The notes beneath the pieces were generated by a model that did no database searches, was not told where the DNA came from, and worked only from the letters and a program-made list of their open reading frames with translations. Shown one piece after another: positions 58,658 through 64,000 of a DNA stretch of 64,000 nt (positions are counted from its first letter, which is position 1; every line of letters begins with the position of its first letter). The translations under genes and the position numbers were made by a program. The stretch is from contig NZ_JACHJH010000001.1 in the NCBI RefSeq assembly GCF_014203555.1, forward strand, positions 1,040,013 through 1,104,012. Reading direction: 5' to 3'. This DNA is from Streptomyces olivoverticillatus (lineage in GTDB: Bacteria > Actinomycetota > Actinomycetes > Streptomycetales > Streptomycetaceae).

Positions 58658-61600
58658 ATGCGGTTCGGAGTGCTCGGTCCACTGATGGTGTGGGGCGAGG
58701 CGGGGGAGCAGGTCAGAGTGCCCGAGGCGAAGGTCCGGGCGCTGCTGGCCCACCTCGTCGCGCATGCGGGCCGCCCGGTGTCCGCCGACCGGCTCGTGGA
58801 GGAGCTGTGGGCCGGCCGTCCGCCCGGCAAGCCCGCGGGCGCCCTCCAGGCCAAGGTCTCCCAGCTGCGCCGGGCCATCGGCCGCGACCGCGTCGTCCAT
58901 CAGCCGCCCGGCTACCGGCTGCGCGTGGCCGACGGCGAGGTGGATGCCGACCGCTTCCGCACCCTGGTGGCCCGCGCCCGCGCCGCCCACGGCCCCCGCG
59001 AGCGCACCGCCCTGCTCACCGAGGCGCTCGGACTCTGGCGCGGCCCGGCCTTCGACGGCTTCGACGCCTCCAACGGCGGGGAGTTGGTGCACACGGCCGC
59101 ACTGCACCTGGAAGAGCTGCGGCTGGGCGCGCTGGAGGAGCAGGCCGAAGCCCGCCTGGAGCTCGGCGAGCACGACCCGCTCGCCGCGGAGCTCACCGCG
59201 CTCGTGGCCCGGCACCCGCTGCGCGAGCGGCTGCGCGCCGCCCAGCTGCGCGCCCTGTACCGCGCGGGGCGGCAGAGCGAGGCCCTCGCCTCCTATGCCG
59301 AGCTGCGCGAGAAGCTGGCTGAGGAGCTGGGCCTGGACCCGGGCCCGGAGCTGGCCGCCCTCCACCGGGCGATCCTCACCCAGGCCCCGGAGCTGGCCGC
59401 CCCCGCCGCGCCCGCCCCGGCCCGCACCGCGCACCTCCCCGCGCCGCTCACCGAACTGGTCGGCAGGCAGCAGGCGGTGAAGGCCGTCGGCGAGCTGCTG
59501 GCGGCGCACCGCCTGGTGACGCTCACCGGGCCGGGCGGGGTCGGCAAGACCGCCCTCGCGATCGAGGCCGCGGGCCGCTGCGAGCGGCCCGACGGGGTGT
59601 GGTTCGCCGAGCTCGCCGGGCAGGGAGTCGCGGGAAGCGCGGGCGGGAGCGTCACCGAGATCGTCGCGGGCGTGCTGGGCGTGCCCGACGAACGGCTGCC
59701 GGAATCCCTCCGCGACCGCGAGGCCCTGCTGGTCCTGGACAACTGCGAGCACGCCGTCGAGCCGGTCGCCGAGCTCGTCGGCCGGCTGCTGCGCACTGCC
59801 CCGGGGATGCGGGTGCTGGCCACCAGCCAGGAGCCGCTGGGCCTGCCGGGCGAGACGCTCCACGCCGTCGAGCCGCTGCCCACGGAGGAGGCGGTGCGGC
59901 TGTTCGCGGCGCGGGCGGCGGCCGCCTCCCCCGGCTTCGTCCTGGACGCCTCCAACAGGGCGGCCGTCGAGGACGTCTGCCGACGGCTGGACGGCCTCCC
60001 CCTCGCCCTGGAGCTGGCCGCCACGCGCGTGCGCGCGCTGGGCGTGCACGAGCTGGCGGCCCGGCTGGACGACCGCTTCCGCGTCCTCGCCGGGCACCGC
60101 AGAGGAGCACCGCCGCGCCAGCAGACCCTCCGCGCGGTGATCGACTGGAGCTGGGAGCTGCTCACCGAGGCCGAGCGCGTGGTGCTGCGCCGCCTCGCCG
60201 TCCACACCGACGGCTGCACGCTGGGGGCGGCGGAGGCGGTGTGCGGGGAGGGCGCGGTCGCGCGGGATGAGGTGCTGGGGGTCCTGGCGCGCCTGGTGGA
60301 CCGCTCGCTCGTCGTCATGGCCGACGGCCCGCACGGCCCGCGCTACCGGCTGCTGGAATCGGTCGCCGCATACGCCGCGGAGCGCCTGCGGGAGGCGGAG
60401 GGCGGTGAGGCGGAAGGCGGTGAAGCGGATGCGGTCCGGATGCGCCATCTGCGGCACTACACGGCCTTCGCTGAACGTGCGCAGCCCGGCCTGCAGGGCC
60501 ACGGGCAGCAGCGCTGGCTGTCGCTGCTGGATGCCGACACCGGCAATCTGCGGGCAGCGCTGGATGCGGCCGTGCGCTACGGGGCGGCGCAGGAGGCGTC
60601 GCGGCTGGTGTCCGCGCTGTCCTGCTACTGGCTGCTGCGCGGGCGGTTCGGCGAGGGGCGCCGCGCTGCGGAGGCGGCGCTGGGGCTGGGCGCCGAGGCT
60701 GTCGAAGTCCGGTCGCTGCGGGACAGCTTCGTCCTGCTCACGGGCGAGCGCACGGACGCCGGCGCCCCGGGCCGGCAGCCGGGCCCGGAGTCGGACCGGG
60801 CCCGCTGGATCCGCGCGTACGCCCTGTTCAACACCGGCCACCTGGCCGCCAGCGAGCTTCTCAACGGCCGGGCGCTCGAAGGCTTCCGGGCGGGCGGCGA
60901 CCGCTGGGGCATCGCCGCCGTGCACGGCCTGCGCGCGATGCACGCCCTGATCCGCGGCGACCTGACGGCCATCAGCAGGGACGGGACGCGCAGCATCGCC
61001 CTGTTCCGGGAGCTGGGCGACAGCTGGGGGCAGCTGCAGAGCGTCGCTCCGCTGGCTTCCCTCGCCGAGGCGTACGGCGAGTACGACCGCGCCGAGGAGC
61101 TGTTGCGCGACGGCACCGCCATGGCGGAAGCCCTGGGCCTCGCCACGGAGCTGTCCGCCCTCCTCTCCCGCCAGGGCCGCATCGCCCTGCTCACCGGCGA
61201 CACCTCCCGCGCCCGCGCCCTGCACGAGCGGGCCCGCAAGCTGGCGGCCGAGCAGGGCTACAAGTTCGGCGAGATCCACGCCGAGCTGGGCCTGGCCCTC
61301 GGCGCCCGCCGCGAGGGCGACCTGGACACGGCCGAAGCCGTGCTGCACCGCATACGCGCCTGGTACGCCGAGGTGTCCACGGAAGCGGGCAACGCACTGG
61401 TCCTGGCCGAGCTGGGCTTCACCGCCGAGCTGCGCGGCGACGCGGAAACGGCTCGCGCCCACCACCTGGACGCCCTCGCCGCGGCCCGCCCCCTGGGCGA
61501 CCCGCGCGCGGTCGCCCTCCCGCTGGAGGGCCTGGCCGGAGCCGAGCTCCTCGCGGGGGACGCCGAGCGGGCGGCCCGCCTCCTGGGCACCGCGGCGGCG

Positions 61601-61819
61601 GCCCGCGCCTCGGTGGGCGTACCGCTGCCGCCGCCGGAGCGGGGCGACGTGGACCGCATCACCGCTGGGGCGAAGCGAGTGTTGGGGGACGCGAGGTTCG
61701 CCGAGGCGTTCGAGGCGGGGTACGCGGCCCGTCAGCGGACGGGGGTCACACCCGCAGCCGCTCGCCCAGCGGTCATGTGCGAGTCCCCTTGTCGGTGGGT
61801 CAGCCCTTCGGCTGAGTAA
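58658..61819 (+). CDS. AfsR/SARP-like regulator with BTAD, NB-ARC and TPR domains
   Basis: A 1053-residue multidomain regulator. Residues 1-90: OmpR-like winged helix ([20 protein letters not shown] ... [20 protein letters not shown]). 95-245: BTAD ([40 protein letters not shown]). 270-600: NB-ARC/STAND ATPase with Walker [12 protein letters not shown] (about 289), Walker [16 protein letters not shown] and [16 protein letters not shown]. 650-1040: TPR-like helices. Such proteins activate secondary metabolism or local genes in response to ATP-gated signals. ATG at 58658 lies 7 bp after TACGGT, possibly leaderless. No biosynthetic cluster is adjacent; the SDR is the probable target. The last 20 bp overlap the converging VOC gene. 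Confidence 0.9.
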   Translation: MRFGVLGPLMVWGEAGEQVRVPEAKVRALLAHLVAHAGRPVSADRLVEELWAGRPPGKPAGALQAKVSQLRRAIGRDRVVHQPPGYRLRVADGEVDADRFRTLVARARAAHGPRERTALLTEALGLWRGPAFDGFDASNGGELVHTAALHLEELRLGALEEQAEARLELGEHDPLAAELTALVARHPLRERLRAAQLRALYRAGRQSEALASYAELREKLAEELGLDPGPELAALHRAILTQAPELAAPAAPAPARTAHLPAPLTELVGRQQAVKAVGELLAAHRLVTLTGPGGVGKTALAIEAAGRCERPDGVWFAELAGQGVAGSAGGSVTEIVAGVLGVPDERLPESLRDREALLVLDNCEHAVEPVAELVGRLLRTAPGMRVLATSQEPLGLPGETLHAVEPLPTEEAVRLFAARAAAASPGFVLDASNRAAVEDVCRRLDGLPLALELAATRVRALGVHELAARLDDRFRVLAGHRRGAPPRQQTLRAVIDWSWELLTEAERVVLRRLAVHTDGCTLGAAEAVCGEGAVARDEVLGVLARLVDRSLVVMADGPHGPRYRLLESVAAYAAERLREAEGGEAEGGEADAVRMRHLRHYTAFAERAQPGLQGHGQQRWLSLLDADTGNLRAALDAAVRYGAAQEASRLVSALSCYWLLRGRFGEGRRAAEAALGLGAEAVEVRSLRDSFVLLTGERTDAGAPGRQPGPESDRARWIRAYALFNTGHLAASELLNGRALEGFRAGGDRWGIAAVHGLRAMHALIRGDLTAISRDGTRSIALFRELGDSWGQLQSVAPLASLAEAYGEYDRAEELLRDGTAMAEALGLATELSALLSRQGRIALLTGDTSRARALHERARKLAAEQGYKFGEIHAELGLALGARREGDLDTAEAVLHRIRAWYAEVSTEAGNALVLAELGFTAELRGDAETARAHHLDALAAARPLGDPRAVALPLEGLAGAELLAGDAERAARLLGTAAAARASVGVPLPPPERGDVDRITAGAKRVLGDARFAEAFEAGYAARQRTGVTPAAARPAVMCESPCRWVSPSAE

Positions 61820-62210
61820 AGCGGATGCGGTTGCCGAACGGGTCGCGAAGCCCGCAGTCGACCCCGTACGGGCGCTCCGTCGGCTCCTCGGTGAATTCGA
61901 CGCCCTTGGCCAGCAGCGTCTCGTACGTCTTGCGGCAGTCCTCCGTGGTGAAGATGACCCAGCCGCCCATGGCGCCCTTGGTCACCAGCTCGCGGACCTG
62001 CTGTGCCGTCTCCTCGGACATCGCCGGGGCGCCGGGCTTCTCCAGCAGGATCTGGCGGCCCGGCTCACCGGGCACGTTGACGGTCAGCCACCGCATGAAG
62101 CCCAGATCGGCGTCGGTGTTGACCTCCAGGCCGAGCTTGCCGACGTAGAAGTCGAGGGCCTCGTCCTGGTCGAGGACGTATATCTGCGAGTGCGTGATGG
62201 CGTTGAACAT
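61800..62210 (-). CDS. VOC-family (glyoxalase/bleomycin-resistance-like) protein
   Basis: A 136-residue metal-dependent vicinal-oxygen-chelate protein: ITHSQIYVLDQDEALDFYVG, KLGLEVNTDADLGFMRWLTV, GWVIFTTEDCRKTYETLLAK and [15 protein letters not shown]. Potential metal ligands: His7 and Glu residues of the repeat. The function could be enzymatic or drug binding. ATG at 62210. Downstream of an AraC gene on the same strand (a widespread AraC-VOC pairing); its 3' end overlaps the AfsR-like gene by 20 bp. Confidence 0.88.
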   Translation of the reverse strand: MFNAITHSQIYVLDQDEALDFYVGKLGLEVNTDADLGFMRWLTVNVPGEPGRQILLEKPGAPAMSEETAQQVRELVTKGAMGGWVIFTTEDCRKTYETLLAKGVEFTEEPTERPYGVDCGLRDPFGNRIRFTQPKG

Positions 62211-62304
62211 GCCCTCAGGCTATGGCGCGCGCAGCGGCGAAAACTTCTCCGAAACTGCTCAAGTCCCGCTGACTCGCTGAACTCGCTCACCTCGCCCGCC
62301 TCGC

Positions 62305-62697
62305 TCAGCCGCTGGGCCGCATCCACGCCATCGCGAAACAGGTCGGCACGCCCGCCGCCACGGCGCTCTTGCGGTACTCCCGGGGCGACTTCCCGACGAT
62401 CTCCCGGAACGTCCTGCTGAACGTGCCCAGACTGCCGAAGCCGACCTCCATACAGATGTCCGTCACACTGCGCTCGCTCTCGCGCAGCAGGAACATAGCC
62501 CGCTCGACGCGACGGCGCTGCAGGTAGCGGTGCGGCGTCTCGCCGAACGTGGCACGGAAGACGCGCGTGAAGTGGGCCTCGGACACGTGCGCGATCCGCG
62601 CCAGGGCGGGCACGTCCAGCGGTTGCGCGTAGTCCCGGTCCATCGCGTCCCGGGCACGCAGCATCCGGCGGTTGGACTCTTCCACGGCACGGCTCAC
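62305..62697 (-). CDS. AraC-family regulator, short
   Basis: A 130-residue stand-alone DNA-binding protein: two helix-turn-helix units, LDVPALARIAHVSEAHFTRV and SVTDICMEVGFGSLGTFSRT, ending PREYRKSAV. It lacks a ligand domain, like MarA/SoxS. The likely start is GTG 62697 (VSRAVEESNRRMLRARDAMD); longer frames run through the promoter of the PrmC-like gene. It probably controls itself and the VOC gene 94 bp downstream. Confidence 0.85.
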   Translation of the reverse strand: MSRAVEESNRRMLRARDAMDRDYAQPLDVPALARIAHVSEAHFTRVFRATFGETPHRYLQRRRVERAMFLLRESERSVTDICMEVGFGSLGTFSRTFREIVGKSPREYRKSAVAAGVPTCFAMAWMRPSG

Positions 62698-62764
62698 CCG
62701 ACCATCACACCACGTCGGGGAAAGTCCGGTAGTGTTCGCTCGCACGTAGTGAACGACCAAGGAG

Positions 62765-62833
62765 GTGAGACCCATTACCGCTGTATCAGGCTGGGTGCTC
62801 TCCCCTCGCGGCAGAACGGTCCCTCGGGCATAG
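62765..62833 (+). CDS. Leader-peptide uORF in the attenuator of the PrmC-like gene
   Basis: A 22-codon ORF, reading RPITAVSGWVLSPRGRTVPR after its start and ending TAG (62831-62833). AAGGAGG (62759-62765) is immediately upstream; it is too close for the GTG at 62765, so initiation may use the in-frame ATT at 62774 (8-nt spacing) or the GTG. It spans arms 1 and 2 of the four-arm RNA structure, so ribosome position on it would decide which hairpin forms. Regulatory role is inference. Confidence 0.5.
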   Translation: MRPITAVSGWVLSPRGRTVPRA

Positions 62834-62873
62834 GTGACCACGAGAGCACCCTTCGGTAACCCGGAAGGCTCTC
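62767..62873 (+). promoter_or_regulatory. Four-arm translational attenuator (erm-like)
   Basis: Arm 1 GAGACCCA (62767-62774) pairs with arm 2 TGGGTGCTC (62792-62800, one bulge). Arm 2 extended, GGGTGCTCTC (62793-62802), pairs perfectly over 10 bp with arm 3 GAGAGCACCC (62842-62851). Arm 3 GAGAGC pairs with arm 4 GCTCTC (62868-62873), with CTTC/GAAG inside, burying the SD GGAAGG (62863-62868) just before the ATG (62874). Thus 1:2 + 3:4 hides the SD (off), while 2:3 exposes it (on); a ribosome stalled over arm 1 would switch it on. Confidence 0.65.
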
Positions 62874-63698
62874 ATGTCGATCCCGTCGCTTCTCTCCGCA
62901 CATTCTTCTGCATCTCTCTCGGACCTCTCCGAACCCTCGATCGTCACCAGGCTCCGCTCCGCCGGCTGCGTCTTCGCCGAGGACGAGGCGCGCCTGCTCC
63001 TCTCCGCGGCCCCCACACCGTCCGCCCTCGCCGACATGGTCGAGCGCCGGATCGCGGGCCTGCCGCTCGAACACGTCGTCGGCTGGGCGGAGTTCTGCGG
63101 CCTGCGAATAGAGGTGGACGCCGGGGTGTTCGTACCCCGTCCCCGCACCGAGTTCCTCGTGGCCCAGGCCACGGCCCTGGCCGCCCGCCCCCGCCCCGTC
63201 GTCGTCGACCTGTGCTGCGGCTCGGGCGCACTGGGCGCGGCGCTGGCCGCGGCCCTGGGCGGCATCGAGCTGCACGCCGCCGACATCGACCCGGCGGCGG
63301 TCCGGTGCGCCCGGCGCAACGTCACGTCTGCCGCAGGCCGCGTCTACGAGGGCGACCTCTACGCGCCACTGCCGCCGTCCCTGCGCGGCTGCGTCGACAT
63401 CCTGCTGGCCAACGCCCCGTACGTCCCCTCGGAGCACATCGGCCTCCTCCCCCCGGAGGCCCGCGACCACGAACCGCGAGCAGCCCTCGACGGCGGCACG
63501 GACGGCCTGGACGTCCAGCGCCGCGTGACATCGGCGGCCGCACAATGGCTGGCCCCGGGCGGCCACTTGCTCATGGAAACGAGCGAACGCCAGGCACCCC
63601 ACACGGCGGAGGCATTCACCCACGGCGGCCTGACCGTACACCTGGCGACCTGCGACGACCTGGGCGCAACGGTCATCATCGGCACAAGGCCGCACTGA
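62874..63698 (+). CDS. PrmC-related putative protein N5-glutamine methyltransferase
   Basis: A 274-residue class I methyltransferase: N-terminal helical domain (about 20-80) with PLEHVVGWAEFCGLRIEVDA and PRPRTEFLVAQA as in HemK/PrmC, motif I VVVDLCCGSGALGAALAAAL, and the substrate motif NAPYVPSEHI in place of the PrmC NPPY. This NAPY subgroup is annotated as PrmC-related but its true target is unproved; the altered motif argues for a different Gln, or a base substrate. ATG at 62874 has SD GGAAGG embedded in the attenuator, suggesting inducible expression, which is typical of resistance methyltransferases. Confidence 0.85.
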   Translation: MSIPSLLSAHSSASLSDLSEPSIVTRLRSAGCVFAEDEARLLLSAAPTPSALADMVERRIAGLPLEHVVGWAEFCGLRIEVDAGVFVPRPRTEFLVAQATALAARPRPVVVDLCCGSGALGAALAAALGGIELHAADIDPAAVRCARRNVTSAAGRVYEGDLYAPLPPSLRGCVDILLANAPYVPSEHIGLLPPEARDHEPRAALDGGTDGLDVQRRVTSAAAQWLAPGGHLLMETSERQAPHTAEAFTHGGLTVHLATCDDLGATVIIGTRPH

Positions 63699-63774
63699 GT
63701 CATCGCGGGAGCCAGAGCGCGGGTGTCCGTTTCCTTCAAGACCCGGCACCCGCCCCCTCCCTACACTGCCGGTC

Positions 63775-64000
63775 ATGAACACCGCACCAGCACCCCAACT
63801 CGGCTTCATCGGTCTCGTCGTCTCCGATCTGGCCGCGTCGCTCGCCTTCTACCGGCGCCTGGGGATCGAGTTCCCCGAAGGCTCCGAGGACCAGCCACAC
63901 GTCGAGGCCGCACTGCCGGGCGGGCTTCGGCTCGCCCTCGACACCGAGGCCACCGTCCGCTCCTTCTACCCGTCGTGGCGGCCGCCGACGGGCGGTGGCC
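63775..64000 (+). CDS. VOC-family protein, partial at window edge
   Basis: The first 75 residues of a VOC-superfamily protein: QLGFIGLVVSDLAASLAFYR, RLGIEFPEGSEDQPHVEAAL, GGLRLALDTEATVRSF. The reading frame runs off the window. ATG at 63775 is 7 bp after a -10-like TACACT (63762-63767), so the mRNA is probably leaderless. Confidence 0.85.
   Translation, partial: MNTAPAPQLGFIGLVVSDLAASLAFYRRLGIEFPEGSEDQPHVEAALPGGLRLALDTEATVRSFYPSWRPPTGGG

Noticed and set aside
58631-61465. 944-codon minus-strand ORF opposite the AfsR-like gene
   Set aside because: Antisense shadow caused by GC-biased third positions; no domain, no RBS, while the plus strand has complete BTAD, NB-ARC and TPR domains.
58658-61819. 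Pathway-specific activator of a biosynthetic gene cluster
   Set aside because: No PKS, NRPS, terpene or tailoring cluster is adjacent; only one SDR lies next to it.
62705-62841. N-terminal extension of the AraC regulator to 62841
   Set aside because: It would run through the leader and promoter of the PrmC-like gene and has no AraC homology; GTG 62697 fits better.

Overview
The window is high-GC actinobacterial DNA with strong G/C bias at third codon positions, many GTG starts, 4-nt ATGA/GTGA gene overlaps and mycothiol genes. The set of orthologues (PhoRP/PhoU, MshA, MshD, Ppk, GlnR, Nur, RsiG, AfsR-type regulators, TTA/bldA logic) indicates a Streptomyces or very close relative, from the conserved chromosomal core. 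No rRNA or tRNA gene and no CRISPR array was seen.

Layout. 0.1-4.1 kb: lipoprotein, phosphate two-component system phoR-phoP divergent from phoU across a PHO box, and a tiny Cys-rich metallothionein-like gene. 4.1-11.4 kb: a UvrD/PcrA-tail-like protein, phosphoglycerate mutase, an MFS exporter, a YbjN protein coupled to mshA, a CynX-like exporter divergent from a FadR-type regulator and a methyltransferase. 11.5-21 kb: NUDIX-CHAD-ppk, a YtrA-type GntR/ABC operon with a perfect operator, mshD, and a secreted 5'-nucleotidase behind a second PHO box. Phosphate control therefore recurs over the first 21 kb.

21.5-35.3 kb looks like accessory DNA: small secreted proteins, a coupled four-gene cassette (membrane protein, HerA-like ATPase, large acidic protein with a globular C-terminal domain, protein with a duplicated domain), a MepB protein, a TTA-containing lipoprotein, a truncated IS607-type element with TnpB, a TetR/Dabb pair with palindromic operators, and orphan proteins.

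35.3-46.1 kb returns to core genes: DUF2993 protein, an MprAB-like two-component system next to an HtrA-like protease, a LacI regulator, glnR with an overlapping upstream ORF, and a heterodimeric ABC exporter with one degenerate ATP site. 46.2-54.7 kb: MoaD-like protein, membrane proteins, and a sulfur locus (leaderless Cys leader peptide, sulfurtransferase, DUF1416, a 33-residue membrane protein and a nitrobindin-like protein) resembling the mycobacterial cysA2-sseC2-Rv0813c locus, then nur, ygfZ, dtd and rsiG. 54.7-64 kb: asparaginase, Eis-like acetyltransferase, FMN reductase behind a SoxR-type palindrome, SDR divergent from an AfsR-like regulator, AraC-VOC pair, and a PrmC-like methyltransferase whose leader can form a four-arm, erm-like translational attenuator. 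The attenuator, the 23-28 kb cassette and several tiny ORFs absent from ordinary gene calls are the main novelties. Comparisons with S. coelicolor and mycobacteria are from memory of those genomes; no search was run.
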